Shown: positions 34,459-43,191, counted from the first letter of the stretch. The stretch: DNA of 64,000 nt from Methylocapsa sp. D3K7 (GCF_029855125.1 NZ_CP123229.1:1674001-1738000); one strand, 5' to 3'. Program-made: numbers and translations. The notes: a model not told the origin generated them from the letters alone.

Positions 34459-34737
34459 TTTTCGGGCTTTTGCCGACGGGAAGGGCGGCGGCTTGGGCGT
34501 TTCCTCGCACCAATCTAGGAGCGCGTCGGCTTCGTCTGGGGGAAGAGCGGCAACCTCGGCATGATGCTTAAAGGTAAGATTGTCCCGCCGGCGGGACAAT
34601 TCAAACGCGTTAGCTATACTGGCAGCGTTCCGACACGTTTGGTATTCCGGCCCTTCCCAATCCTCGGCCTCGACGATAGCCTTGCGCTCGCCGTAGCGAG
34701 CCTCACCATAGGCTCACCAATCGCCAAGCCACCAAGA
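34459..34737 (-). pseudogene. Remnant of a phage-type HTH/ParB-like gene with internal stop
   Basis: Conceptual translation reads SWWLGDW, then an in-frame TGA (34716-34714), then AYGEARYGERKAIVEAED, later SRRRDNLTFKHHAEVAALPP and DEADALLDWCEE. I recall intact proteins of this pattern, with WW-GDW followed directly by the AYGE block, in Rhizobiales prophages and plasmids. The stop breaks that block and neither a proper start nor C-terminus is present. The 3' end fades out against the zinc-finger gene. Family recognition is from memory. Confidence 0.55.
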
Positions 34738-34772
34738 AAAGCCGGGAACGAAATAAAATGATGATTATGAGT

Positions 34773-35159
34773 CTAGGAGGGCGTGCCGGATTCTTTGACA
34801 ACTCTCCCCCACATCGTCTTGCGACGGCGCCCAGCCCACCAGCATCCGACGAAGCAAATAAGACCTAGAACGATAAGTACCCACGCACCGAACTTTGCCA
34901 AGACGACACCCTCTGGCGTCACCTTTTCAGTAAATACGTCGGTAATCCAAATTCCTGCGGCCAGGGAAACCAGCCCAACGCCAATAGTCAGCAGAACCGT
35001 ATTTAAGGTATTCATGGTAGTTAGTGCGTCAAGTTCATGCTCGGCAATAGGATATATTTTCATGTTGCGGCACGCATAGAAGGATTCCACAGTCGCGCCG
35101 CGATGTGTCTCCACAGACACCCCGCGTCCCACGAATATGTCCCCATCCTCTGCTGACAT
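34773..35159 (-). CDS. Membrane protein with two transmembrane helices
   Basis: This 128-residue protein has a cytosolic N-terminal part (about residues 1-50), two hydrophobic helices (TVLLTIGVGLVSLAAGIWI and FGAWVLIVLGLICFVGCWWA) and a basic C-terminus (GRRRKTMWGRVVK). The layout resembles small membrane proteins of phage moron loci. No family is certain. It lies 4 bp downstream of the 35164 gene on the same strand. Confidence 0.6.
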   Translation of the reverse strand: MSAEDGDIFVGRGVSVETHRGATVESFYACRNMKIYPIAEHELDALTTMNTLNTVLLTIGVGLVSLAAGIWITDVFTEKVTPEGVVLAKFGAWVLIVLGLICFVGCWWAGRRRKTMWGRVVKESGTPS

Positions 35160-35163
35160 GATT

Positions 35164-35481
35164 CTATTTCTTTTCTACTTCGGTAGGGTGAGTGGCCTCT
35201 TCTGGTGGCTTTACGCTCGGATAAACCCCGAGCATGACAGCATTGAAAAATCTCGTATATCCGCAGGGAGAGATTACCATTACTAGCGGATAGACTTGTC
35301 CTCCTAGCTGAAATGCACCACCCGCCCCCAACGTCGTTGTGGCTACGAAATGATCCGCAATAAGCCATTGAGTGCTTCCACAGATCGGGCACGCCTCCGA
35401 GCGCCCGGCCCATTTGGCGGATATCGCCTCCGAAATCTTTTCTTTCTCGGCTATTGACAGTTTGCCTGGGATGTCCGCCAT
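35164..35481 (-). CDS. Zinc-ribbon-like protein of unknown function
   Basis: This 105-residue protein begins MADIPGKLSIAEKEKISEAI. CPICGSTQW and the later cysteine in SPCGYTRFFNAVMLGV suggest a zinc-ribbon-like fold. The frame is open upstream to 35598, but the first ATG with family-like sequence is 35481. A second reading frame starting at 35590 (MARFTKQEMADHPGTGF) overlaps its start and may be a separate short gene or the result of a frameshift. The gene belongs to the minus-strand small-gene cluster. Confidence 0.55.
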   Translation of the reverse strand: MADIPGKLSIAEKEKISEAISAKWAGRSEACPICGSTQWLIADHFVATTTLGAGGAFQLGGQVYPLVMVISPCGYTRFFNAVMLGVYPSVKPPEEATHPTEVEKK

Positions 35482-35598
35482 TCTTGTCCCGCGTTTCCAC
35501 GACAGAGGCAAAAGAGTAACACTCTTCCCATGGCTTGACGAATCCGGTGCCCGGATGATCGGCCATCTCTTGCTTGGTGAAACGTGCCATAATACCAC

Positions 35599-35811
35599 CT
35601 ACTTCCAAACCGGCTTGGCAACTGGCGCTGGGGGCGGTCCCTGCATTGATTTTATATATTCAGCCCGGGCGGCCGCCGCACATTTAGAACGCCATGCTGC
35701 CAGCTCGGCCGGTGTGCATTCGATAAATCTTGCGCATTGCTCCAACGCCATACCGGCGAGTTCGTATTCAGCGATTCTCTCCAAATCAGCCCTCTTCGGT
35801 TGCCACGCCAT
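35599..35811 (-). CDS. Small helical phage-type protein (70 aa)
   Basis: The protein starts MAWQPKRADLERIAEYELAG and has the helix-turn-helix-like pattern ARFIECTPAELAAWRSKCAA. That pattern is similar to DTSPAEYAAW in the 41794-42066 gene near TerS, so the two may be related. Its ATG shares one base with the preceding stop. The frame is open to 35877 in another register, but the overlap supports this start. Confidence 0.5.
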   Translation of the reverse strand: MAWQPKRADLERIAEYELAGMALEQCARFIECTPAELAAWRSKCAAAARAEYIKSMQGPPPAPVAKPVWK

Positions 35812-35906
35812 CAAAGTTTCAATCCCCGCAGTTTCGTAATGACCCACAGCCGGGCGACGCGATAAGCCGCGATGCAAAGATTGCGAAATGCCAGTGTGAT
35901 GTTCAT
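35811..35906 (-). CDS. 31-residue overlapping microprotein
   Basis: The frame MNITLAFRNLCIAAYRVARL continues to LWVITKLRGLKL and is hydrophobic with basic residues, so it may insert in a membrane. It starts in an ATGA overlap with the upstream gene and ends in a TGATG overlap with the downstream gene. Only this tight packing supports it. Confidence 0.4.
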   Translation of the reverse strand: MNITLAFRNLCIAAYRVARLWVITKLRGLKL

Positions 35907-36076
35907 GACTTATCCTGAATCCAATTCATAGAATCCCAATCCCATTTGCCGCCATCGAATTGGCCGAACACGATGATTGCCGCCTTTCGCATTGTGCGAT
36001 TCATCGCGAATGCGAGATCGTCATCCATCCCAAATTTGATGAGCAATAAGGGCTCAACGAACCCAGGATGGTTCAC
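35903..36076 (-). CDS. 57-residue overlapping protein, possible second tail-chaperone part
   Basis: The frame starts at a GTG that overlaps the stop of the upstream gene (GTGA) and encodes VNHPGFVEPLLLIKFGMDDD..., ending in WDWDSMNWIQDKS. In many phages the second part of the tail assembly chaperone is a short protein of this kind expressed by coupling or frameshift. The assignment rests on position and overlap only. The sequence is not in any frame longer than 60 codons. Confidence 0.5.
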   Translation of the reverse strand: MNHPGFVEPLLLIKFGMDDDLAFAMNRTMRKAAIIVFGQFDGGKWDWDSMNWIQDKS

Positions 36077-36486
36077 GAGTTTTTTATTGCGTCCAAGTCC
36101 TCGTCGAGGCCGCCAAAACGGGACACCGCACTCATGGCAGCCTTAACGCCATGGAATCCGAGTCGCTTCATGATGGCGCGCACTTGCAAATGGCTTGCAG
36201 GAATATCAACGGGATCGCCGTCAATCTCCGCGACAGATGCAACAGCCAAAATTTGGTTGAACGCGGGGCCGTTACTCGCTAGCTCACCGCCAACATCGAC
36301 CGTCAGATCATGAACCGCCAAGAAATCCAGTTGGCGCACGCCGATACGGCGCCCGGTGACATCATTTTCATATTCGATGCGGTTGGCATCAGCTTTGATG
36401 CGTTCCGCGATAGACGGGGCGCGCATCGCGGTTTGAGACCCTTCGGTTTCAATCGTAGGACCGTTATTAATTCTTACTCGTGCCAT
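36073..36486 (-). CDS. Tail-assembly-chaperone-like protein
   Basis: This 137-residue protein begins MARVRINNGPTIETEGSQTA. Its central part (VRQLDFLAVHDLTVDVGGEL, then SVAEIDGDPVDIPASH and IMKRLGFHGVKAA) has the pattern of phage tail assembly chaperones, which bind the tape measure protein. It lies 63 bp downstream of the tape measure gene, the reverse of the usual order in which chaperones precede it. Its stop overlaps the next start. Confidence 0.5.
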   Translation of the reverse strand: MARVRINNGPTIETEGSQTAMRAPSIAERIKADANRIEYENDVTGRRIGVRQLDFLAVHDLTVDVGGELASNGPAFNQILAVASVAEIDGDPVDIPASHLQVRAIMKRLGFHGVKAAMSAVSRFGGLDEDLDAIKNS

Positions 36487-36549
36487 GTCACACCTCAAGT
36501 TAGGTTGGATCGTTTCGGAAAATTTGGAACGCGAAAGCTGTATCCCGCG

Positions 36550-38454
36550 TCAGCCTTGCTCGGTTGCGTATGCACTCGGGCCAAGCCATTGCCCACGGCC
36601 ATCGGCGCCAGACGCGCTCGTGGGATAGGTCGCGGTCGCAACCATTTGGCTCGTCACGACCTGCGCAAGCCTACGACCATCAATGTTCATGTTTGATGTG
36701 ATGTGCACCGATGTCTGACGCGACGGTGGAGGGGTCATTGGTGCGGCTGCACCGTTCCCTGGCAGCGACGTTGGCGAGGGACCAATTTTCATGCTGTTGC
36801 CAATAAGCGGAATCGATCCGGCAAGACTATTCCATGCGCCAACGATTTTGTCGCGAAGCCAGTCGAAACTCAAATTTAGACCGTTGGCGAGCGACTTCCA
36901 TCCATCCGTCAATTTGTGGCCAAGTTGATTCATCAAGTTGTTGATACCTGCAACCGTATCCATGGCGTCCTGATAAAGCACGGTCTTGAAATCAACCTGA
37001 CCGAACACCACCGCAATGCTCGAAATGCCATCCTTCAGCCCGGAGAGGCCGTTTAAGACAGCGGGCCAGTTCGCCACAGCAAGCCCGGTGAGGCCACCGA
37101 GGACCGCACCGCCAGCCATTCCGAGTGGACCGCCCAGCGCTCCCAGCGCGCCGCCCGCGAGTGCCCCGCCAAGCGCGCCCCCGCCCGCGAGGACAAGATT
37201 GGTCGCCAGTTTCGGATTGGCGTTTGCTGCGGCGCCAAGGCTAGACAGCGCACTCGTAAGGCTTCGCAAAAATGGAATGGTGCCTTGAATCATCGGCGCG
37301 CCAACAGCTTCCTTAAAGCTCTCGAACTGCGCGGTCAGGGCCTTCATCGCGATCACTGGATTATTGTTGACGGCGTTTTGATAGCCCTTGTCAAGACCAG
37401 GCACCATTGACGCCAGACGCTTGTCCTTCTCTGCCTGTTGCACAAACTCAGGGTCGCCGAGCATGAAGGCCGCGCGGTTTTGCGATTGATTCGGAAACAG
37501 CTTGGATCGCATCGCACTCGCGAGCGCAGGATCGCCATGTGCATATGCTTCGATTGCAGGCTGTAGGACATTACGCACCCAGCCGGGATCGTCGCTCGCA
37601 TATTTCAGCGAATCTTTGATTGCGCCAATATCAAGCTGCGTCTTGCCGCCACCAAAGCCGGTCTTGTGTATCTTGGTTGGGTCAAGCAGGCCAAGAGTGT
37701 TTAGGGCTTCCGTTTGCTGTTTGCTGAGAACAGCGCCGCCCTGAATAAACTTGTGCAGCTGGTTCATGGTGACGCCAGCCGTGTCGCCCCGCAAATCAGC
37801 AATGAGCGGCAAAAGGTAGGGCGCTGTCTTCGCGAGATCCGTGGTTATCCAGGCCGCACCCGCACGCGTTGCAAAGTTGGAAACGTCGCCTGCTTTGACC
37901 TTTTCTTTGAACAATTGGAGATAAGGATAAAGCTCGCTCAGAATCTGTTGCTGCTTCTCTGTGTCCCCGGTCACGCCCTTTTTCTCAAACGCCCGGAAGA
38001 CATCATAGGCAGATTTATCGCCAAGCAAGGTATCGATCTTAGCGGCCTGCGGTGCAGCTGCGATTGCCGCACTATCTGAACCAAGCACACCACGCAAATC
38101 CTGCACGGTCTTTAGATATTCAACAGCATTGACGGTCGGAACTGCCTTCGCGATTTTGTTGAAATAATCAGCTTGGATACCCAAAACATTGTTAAGCTCA
38201 ATGCCTTTATTCACCATTTGCTGCTGCTGATCGACCAGCTTCATTCCCGCTGGCCCAAACTCTTTGAATGCCGCGACGACACCGAGAGCGCCGCCTGCAA
38301 TACCAGTGAACCCAGCAGTCAAAGCCTTCTGACCCGCCGTCATCGTGTCGAAATGCTTTTGCAGAGATTTGAGCCCGGCTGCAATGGTCGCCAGACCTGG
38401 AGAGAAGTGATCAATTAATCTCAGTTCAATGAAAACATCATAGGGACCGGCCAT
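36550..38454 (-). CDS. Phage tail tape measure protein
   Basis: The 634-residue protein is typical of tape measures that set tail length and help DNA enter the host. It begins DVFIELRLIDHFSPGLATIA, contains a long helical body and a glycine/alanine-rich hydrophobic segment (around residues 425-475) that would span the membrane. The C-terminus carries the common phage block SVHITSNMNIDGRRLAQVV. At this length it would fit a tail of about 90-100 nm, by the rule of roughly 0.15 nm per residue. Its ATG shares one base with the stop of the preceding gene. Confidence 0.9.
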   Translation of the reverse strand: MAGPYDVFIELRLIDHFSPGLATIAAGLKSLQKHFDTMTAGQKALTAGFTGIAGGALGVVAAFKEFGPAGMKLVDQQQQMVNKGIELNNVLGIQADYFNKIAKAVPTVNAVEYLKTVQDLRGVLGSDSAAIAAAPQAAKIDTLLGDKSAYDVFRAFEKKGVTGDTEKQQQILSELYPYLQLFKEKVKAGDVSNFATRAGAAWITTDLAKTAPYLLPLIADLRGDTAGVTMNQLHKFIQGGAVLSKQQTEALNTLGLLDPTKIHKTGFGGGKTQLDIGAIKDSLKYASDDPGWVRNVLQPAIEAYAHGDPALASAMRSKLFPNQSQNRAAFMLGDPEFVQQAEKDKRLASMVPGLDKGYQNAVNNNPVIAMKALTAQFESFKEAVGAPMIQGTIPFLRSLTSALSSLGAAANANPKLATNLVLAGGGALGGALAGGALGALGGPLGMAGGAVLGGLTGLAVANWPAVLNGLSGLKDGISSIAVVFGQVDFKTVLYQDAMDTVAGINNLMNQLGHKLTDGWKSLANGLNLSFDWLRDKIVGAWNSLAGSIPLIGNSMKIGPSPTSLPGNGAAAPMTPPPSRQTSVHITSNMNIDGRRLAQVVTSQMVATATYPTSASGADGRGQWLGPSAYATEQG

Positions 38455-38777
38455 CAGTTCGATCCCTTTCGTATTTCAAGTTCTGAGACGCGAATGATTT
38501 TCGATAGGCCATCCGACCCCTCGCGAATGCCGCCAGCGCCGCCCTTAATCTCATTTCCAATTTTAGTAAGAGCGCCGCGTAGCCAATCCAAATTTTCCCG
38601 CACAGCAATGGCATCTTGGGGAATGGCCCTAGCAAGCGCGTCGAGATCGCCTATAACGGTATCGGTGGCCGTACCGAGGCCAACCATCATGCTTTCGTAT
38701 CGATCTAGGCCGTCACGCAATCTGCGGGCAGAAGAAACAAATTTACGAGCGTCATCGGGAGTCATTAAATAATCCAT
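38454..38777 (-). CDS. Hypothetical helical protein before the tape measure gene
   Basis: This 107-residue protein (MDYLMTPDDARKFVSSARRL...) is entirely helical with heptad-like runs (LRDGLDRYESMM). The start at 38777 is preferred over 38861. The stop TGA overlaps the tape measure ATG by one base. The position is where a tail chaperone would normally be, but the sequence does not look like one. Confidence 0.55.
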   Translation of the reverse strand: MDYLMTPDDARKFVSSARRLRDGLDRYESMMVGLGTATDTVIGDLDALARAIPQDAIAVRENLDWLRGALTKIGNEIKGGAGGIREGSDGLSKIIRVSELEIRKGSN

Positions 38778-38951
38778 TTCAAAATCCACTATCCAATATC
38801 CAATTTGTGAAAAAGGGCGGGCGACGTTGGATGCCGTCGCCCGCCAATGCCTTCCGACCATCCGGTCATCCAGCTAGGCCCATTTTTCAACACCTAGGCC
38901 CCGGTGCATCGGCGACGCGGGCGGAAAGCAAAACACGCCGCCAATTCCTAA

Positions 38952-39539
38952 TCAGCCACGCGCAATAAAGTCTGAAGCAACGCTCGCCGCAGCGAGAACA
39001 GCCTCCGACTCATCTTCCAACGCCGCTAACTCAGCGCTGCGAGTTTGGAACCGGGCAGAAACAATCTTGTCAACGATCTGCTCGTGAACCACAGCTGGCA
39101 CGCCACTCAATACGGGAGTTGCAAGCGCAACAGCGTCGCGGATTTCAGCATCGTCGCTCATCGCCAACCGGAGGCGTTCTGTTTCCGGCAAGCCCCGCAG
39201 CATGGTCCTGATTTCTGCTGCTCGCATTTCGGCCAAGGGGTCTTCGGGGCGCTTCAAAACTTCCCTCTTGAACGAATCGCGCTCAGATTTGATGCTGTTC
39301 AATTGCTTCTGTGCCTGAGTGCGGATTTGCACGAGATGGCCGTTTGTTGATGTCGCTGCCTTAAGTTCCGCCAGCTTCTCCGCTTGGCCTTCCGCTGACA
39401 AACGGCCGTCAGCGCGAATCTCCGCTGCCTTCTCACTGAAACCATTTGCAATCATGATGGCCGAGCGTACGTTGTGGCGCGCGTTGTCTGACGCAGACTT
39501 TGGAAGTCTGCTTTCAAATTGTGAAATGTTCAAATTCAT
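38952..39539 (-). CDS. Coiled-coil protein of the packaging/tail cluster
   Basis: This 195-residue protein (MNLNISQFESRLPKSASDNA...) consists of long amphipathic helices with high Glu, Arg and Ala content (EKAAEIRADGRLSAEGQAEK). Scaffold or head-completion proteins look like this, but no family is certain. It follows the 39551-39814 gene on the same strand, with 11 bp between them, in the terminase operon. Confidence 0.5.
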   Translation of the reverse strand: MNLNISQFESRLPKSASDNARHNVRSAIMIANGFSEKAAEIRADGRLSAEGQAEKLAELKAATSTNGHLVQIRTQAQKQLNSIKSERDSFKREVLKRPEDPLAEMRAAEIRTMLRGLPETERLRLAMSDDAEIRDAVALATPVLSGVPAVVHEQIVDKIVSARFQTRSAELAALEDESEAVLAAASVASDFIARG

Positions 39540-39550
39540 TGTTTTGTCCT

Positions 39551-39814
39551 TTAAAATTTAGCCAGCAATTCATTGGTCCGTGCTTTGATTTCATCACGCC
39601 AGCATGTCACCGTGTCCGCCGGGGCAAAGACAGGATGCGCAAGCGTCGAGAGATTCTGTGGCGTGTCGAAGAACGTCCGAAGATGTTCGCCGCGATTGGC
39701 CAACACTGCATCAACGGCGGCAAGTTCAATCAACGATTCGTGCAGTTCGAAGGTAGCGTTTCGATACCGCTCACCGGCTACGGCGCGTTGTGATTTTAAT
39801 TCATCAAGTGTCAT
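39551..39814 (-). CDS. Small helical protein downstream of TerL
   Basis: This 87-residue protein (MTLDELKSQRAVAGERYRNA...) starts with a helix-rich region and ends TNELLAKF. It sits 16 bp after the terminase large-subunit stop, in the place where a portal gene is normally found. The size excludes a portal protein. No family is recognised. Confidence 0.5.
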   Translation of the reverse strand: MTLDELKSQRAVAGERYRNATFELHESLIELAAVDAVLANRGEHLRTFFDTPQNLSTLAHPVFAPADTVTCWRDEIKARTNELLAKF

Positions 39815-39830
39815 TGTGCTCTCCTTCTAT

Positions 39831-41099
39831 CTAATCAAGTTTCATGTATCCACGTGACCAAAAATCATAATCTATCTTCCAAGGTCCCGGCCCCGAGATC
39901 TGAAGATCCGTCAGTGCGTAAACCATCGCGTCCAGCCTATCTGGCGAGTCTTTCGTCCCCGGTTCGAACGAGCACATTTCATCCTCCAGATCGGGAAAGC
40001 ACCCAACATGGTGAACCTTGTGTTGCTCATAAATCGCACTGATCGGCTCGGCCCGAACAATCTTCCCACGGCTTGCATGAACAGCACGTAACGGAACGCT
40101 CTGGTCAACCATTCTCAAGGTGTGAGCGACCATGTCGCCACCTTGGTTCTGTTCGTAAATAATCCTGTCAGCACGGTGCTCGCGATACGCTGCGATTGCC
40201 CTTCGCGCCCACTCAGTCGGGCTGTATTTGCCGGACAGATCCTCGATGATATATCCGTGCCGATTGCGGCATTTGCCTGCGACCACGATGCCGGTGGCGT
40301 CACTCGTTTCGCTGACACTCACCGCAGGATCGATGGCGACAACAATCCGCGTCATCTCCGGTTGTTCGGCCTTGGGGATGCGCGTTTTTTCGATAAGATC
40401 CCTCGACCAAAGCGCACCGGGATTGTCGTCTAAAATATCGCCGTCGAGTTCTTGCCTCCCGAGCCTCGTGCCCTCATACCTCGAGACAATCGCAGAGAGG
40501 AATGTCGGAGCAAGATTTGCAGCATTATCACTGGTCTTGCCCTTCGTGACATGCACATCCGGCCGTGCGATGAGTTCCTTTAAAATCTTTATAGGACGCG
40601 GCGTTGTCGTAATCAAAGCGCGTGGCTTTTTACCCAGCCGCAGCCCAAACATTGACATATTGAAAACATCCATCGCGTTGTCCATCGCAGCAAGCTCATC
40701 CATCCAAATAAAATTATGCTGCGGGCCACGAAGCCTGTTTGGTTCCTCTGCGCTAAACAACGTGATTATCGAGCCATTTTTGAATGTGACGCGTCGCTTG
40801 CTGGGTTCATAGAGAGGTCGATCCCAATCCGAGCAAACGGACAAAAGCCCTGACTCGCCCTCAACCATGGTGTCTCTAACATCGGCTGCAGTCGGACCGA
40901 TGAAGGCAACGCGCCTGGCCTGCTCGCTTATGATTAAAGATTTGACCCATTCGGCGCCGGTGCGGGTCTTTCCCCACGCCCTCCCCGACAAAATAAGCCA
41001 TATATTCCAAGCGTCATCGATGGGCGGCAACTGTTCTGACCGTGCACGAACGCTCCAGTCATCACTAAGGACCTCGGCAAGGCGTTGAAAGATGCTCAT
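39831..41099 (-). CDS. Terminase large subunit (TerL)
   Basis: TerL is the DNA-packaging motor and nuclease of tailed phages. The 422-residue protein has Walker A GRAWGKTR at residues 39-46, Walker B with catalytic Glu in IWMDELAAMD (131-140), and the coupling ITTTPRP. The RNase H-like nuclease domain starts around VVAIDPAVSVSETSDATG and includes DRIIYEQNQGGDMVAHTL. It resembles the TerL of gene-transfer agents and related siphophages. It overlaps the TerS stop by four bases. All motifs are intact. Confidence 0.93.
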   Translation of the reverse strand: MSIFQRLAEVLSDDWSVRARSEQLPPIDDAWNIWLILSGRAWGKTRTGAEWVKSLIISEQARRVAFIGPTAADVRDTMVEGESGLLSVCSDWDRPLYEPSKRRVTFKNGSIITLFSAEEPNRLRGPQHNFIWMDELAAMDNAMDVFNMSMFGLRLGKKPRALITTTPRPIKILKELIARPDVHVTKGKTSDNAANLAPTFLSAIVSRYEGTRLGRQELDGDILDDNPGALWSRDLIEKTRIPKAEQPEMTRIVVAIDPAVSVSETSDATGIVVAGKCRNRHGYIIEDLSGKYSPTEWARRAIAAYREHRADRIIYEQNQGGDMVAHTLRMVDQSVPLRAVHASRGKIVRAEPISAIYEQHKVHHVGCFPDLEDEMCSFEPGTKDSPDRLDAMVYALTDLQISGPGPWKIDYDFWSRGYMKLD

Positions 41100-41797
41100 T
41101 CGGCCGCCTCATGCTCAATCAGCTTCGGGTCATTGGTGGCGTGTTTGGCATCAAGGTCGCGGAACAGCGCCGCGATATCGGCCCTGGCCTCAGGATGGGC
41201 TTGGCATATCGAAAGCAGGCCAGCTTGAAGCTGGAGGAACGGCGGGCTACTCAAAATTTGGGTGTTGTTCGTGATATTGAGCGTCACGCCTGCGATTTTT
41301 GAAACTTCGCCGGTAATGGAACCCATTTCGCGGAGTACTTCGATCAGTCTGCCCGCAACTCGTTCGACGCCATAAGGGCGGTTTGCCTGCGATTCCCGAT
41401 CCAATTGGTTCATCAGGATGCTGCGGATAATCGCCAGATAATCGATGATGGCGCGGCTTTCGTCTGCCGCTGCATTGGCCAGATCGGCGATTTTGGCCTT
41501 GCCAAGCAGGTAACCGACCTTGGTCTCTTCCGAGACATGCCTGGTCATATGCCGCCAAATGGCGTCCCGATGGATTCCGAACTGTTCGGCCAGTTTATCG
41601 ATGCCGTTTCCAGCGACGTGCAGCGCCTCAATCCGAACCCGCTCAGCGTGGTTGCAAACCGCACAATTTCGATGACGCTTCATCGGATGGGTTTGGGTAG
41701 CGTCTGGCTCTCGATGCGGGCGTGCAGCCTCGAGAGCGGACGGAATAGGCGTTCCGTTCTTGAAGCAGCCCGGCGGGGCTGGGGGCAATGGTTTCAT
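41096..41797 (-). CDS. Terminase small subunit (TerS) candidate
   Basis: This 233-residue protein has a CxxC pair (RNCAVCNHAERVRIEA) and a helix-turn-helix (IDKLAEQFGIHRDAIWRHM) in the N-terminal half, followed by a long helical central region, the layout of a DNA-recognising TerS. Its position before TerL with an ATGA-type overlap supports the call. It starts with the ATGA overlap to the preceding small gene. Confidence 0.7.
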   Translation of the reverse strand: MKPLPPAPPGCFKNGTPIPSALEAARPHREPDATQTHPMKRHRNCAVCNHAERVRIEALHVAGNGIDKLAEQFGIHRDAIWRHMTRHVSEETKVGYLLGKAKIADLANAAADESRAIIDYLAIIRSILMNQLDRESQANRPYGVERVAGRLIEVLREMGSITGEVSKIAGVTLNITNNTQILSSPPFLQLQAGLLSICQAHPEARADIAALFRDLDAKHATNDPKLIEHEAAE

Positions 41798-42066
41798 CTA
41801 CGGCCTCGGTGTCTGTGCTGTTCTGCGCGGGCGATGCCACGGGCAAACTTTGCGTGGCTGGGATTCGGTGCCCGGCGCGGTGAAGGGGGTTTTGTGGGGA
41901 CAATCCAAAGCCCCGTGCCGTTTTCGACACGGCTGCGCCACCAGGCCGCGTATTCGGCCGGTGAAGTGTCCAGCAATTCTGCGATAAAACTGATGCCCAT
42001 GCGGGCGATGGTCGCCTCGACGATTAGCTCAACCTGAGCCTTGTCGGGCTTAAAGGGTTTTTTCAA
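41794..42066 (-). CDS. Small protein upstream of TerS
   Basis: This 90-residue protein (MKKPFKPDKAQVELIVEATI...) has the helix-turn-helix-like stretch GISFIAELLDTSPAEYAAWW and a basic C-terminus (AEQHRHRGRR). Its stop overlaps the TerS start. It may assist packaging or regulate the operon. The motif ...SPAEYAAW is shared with the 35599-35811 protein. Confidence 0.55.
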   Translation of the reverse strand: MKKPFKPDKAQVELIVEATIARMGISFIAELLDTSPAEYAAWWRSRVENGTGLWIVPTKPPSPRRAPNPSHAKFARGIARAEQHRHRGRR

Positions 42067-42291
42067 ATTTCATTCCCGATATTGACAGGGCCTATAACCG
42101 TGGCTATAAACCCAGTACGTGTTGAAGCTGAGCCGCACAAAATCGGCGCGACTCAGCGTGGTTAAACCGGCCGCAAAGCTCTCCCTTTGCAGTCGGGTAG
42201 ATATGATTAACGCCGTCAAACAACCGCGCGCTGTCCAGCGATTCGCGGGACTTTGCGTTATTACCCTACTTTAGAAGTATATAGTGTCCCA

Positions 42292-42312
42292 CGCTAATTG
42301 TAAAGGTTAGCG
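42292..42312. promoter_or_regulatory. Inverted repeat in the terminase operon leader
   Basis: CGCTAA (42292-42297) and TTAGCG (42307-42312) form an inverted repeat 226 bp upstream of the 42066 start. On the minus strand a TATATA element follows downstream, so the repeat may be an operator over the terminase promoter. The plus strand has a T run after it. Confidence 0.35.
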
Positions 42313-42328
42313 CGATTTTTCGTTGCGT

Positions 42329-42613
42329 TTACGGTAGGCTACGAGGTGTAGCTGCAGGCATCCGCCAACCGAAACGGCGACGAGCAACGCGCAGGCATCC
42401 GCAGCTCCGAGTATGCAGAGATTGCAATAGACCGTGGCGGACGACCGCCTCCTTGCCGCAGTCGCAGGTGCATTTCCATGAGGTTTTCCCGTGCGCGTCC
42501 TTCCCCGCTTTTTCTATAACCGTGAGCCGCCCAAAGCGGAGGCCGCTTAAATCGGCGCGGGGTTTGGCTCGGGGCTCGCCCTGCTCATTCAAAAGGTCGT
42601 CATAGCCATTCAT
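42329..42613 (-). CDS. Zinc-binding phage protein (HNH/AP2-like C-x-C-x-C type)
   Basis: This 94-residue protein contains GLRFGRLTVIEKAGKD, then WKCTCDCGKEAVVRHGLLQS and SCGCL. That is the short zinc-binding module found at the N-terminus of phage AP2/HNH homing-endonuclease-like proteins. Here only this module is present, without the nuclease part. It probably binds DNA. It lies between the serine recombinase gene and the terminase leader, all on the minus strand. Confidence 0.65.
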   Translation of the reverse strand: MNGYDDLLNEQGEPRAKPRADLSGLRFGRLTVIEKAGKDAHGKTSWKCTCDCGKEAVVRHGLLQSLHTRSCGCLRVARRRFGWRMPAATPRSLP

Positions 42614-42636
42614 CAGTCAGCTCCGGTTATTGGCGA

Positions 42637-43191
42637 TTAGGTCGAGGCTTGCTCCAGCACTCGATAAACGCTGGCTCGGCTCACGCCGGTCTCCGCGACA
42701 ATCTCGGGGATCTTCTTCCCCGCCGCATGAAGGGCAAGGATGCGGGAGGCTTTCAGCATCGCTGTAGGCTTGCGCCCCTTGTACTTTCCAGCTTCCTTGG
42801 CCGCCGCAATGCCTTCACGCTGGCGCTCCAGCATAATCTTTCGCTCGAATTGAGCGATGCTGCCCAAAACATTCAAAATCAATTCGCCGCTGGCGCTGCT
42901 TGTGTCTAAGCCCAGGTCCAGAATTTTGAGGCCCACGCCCTTGGCCTTCAGGCGTTCTTGGATGTCCATAAGATTGGCCATCGACCGAGCAAGGCGATCT
43001 AATTTAGCGACAACGAGCGTGTCTCCCTCGCGAGCGAAATCTAAGGCTTTCTGCAGCTCGGCCCGCTCTGCGACGGATGAAACTTGCTCTGAAAATATCT
43101 TGTCTGCGCCGAGCGCTTTCAGGTCTCGAACTTGCGCCGCAAGCCCTGCGGCCTGTTCGGCGGTCGAGGTTCGGCAATATCCAATCAACAT
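42637..43191 (-). CDS. Serine recombinase (resolvase/invertase)
   Basis: This 184-residue small serine recombinase has the catalytic serine in GYCRTSTAEQ, the conserved LDRLARSMANL with active-site arginines, the long helix ILNVLGSIAQFERKIMLERQ, and a C-terminal helix-turn-helix (IPEIVAETGVSRASVYRVL). It could act as an invertase or as a resolvase of replicated multimers. A series of TATTGAGA repeats lies directly upstream. No invertible gene segment is obvious nearby, which favours resolvase function. Confidence 0.9.
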   Translation of the reverse strand: MLIGYCRTSTAEQAAGLAAQVRDLKALGADKIFSEQVSSVAERAELQKALDFAREGDTLVVAKLDRLARSMANLMDIQERLKAKGVGLKILDLGLDTSSASGELILNVLGSIAQFERKIMLERQREGIAAAKEAGKYKGRKPTAMLKASRILALHAAGKKIPEIVAETGVSRASVYRVLEQAST

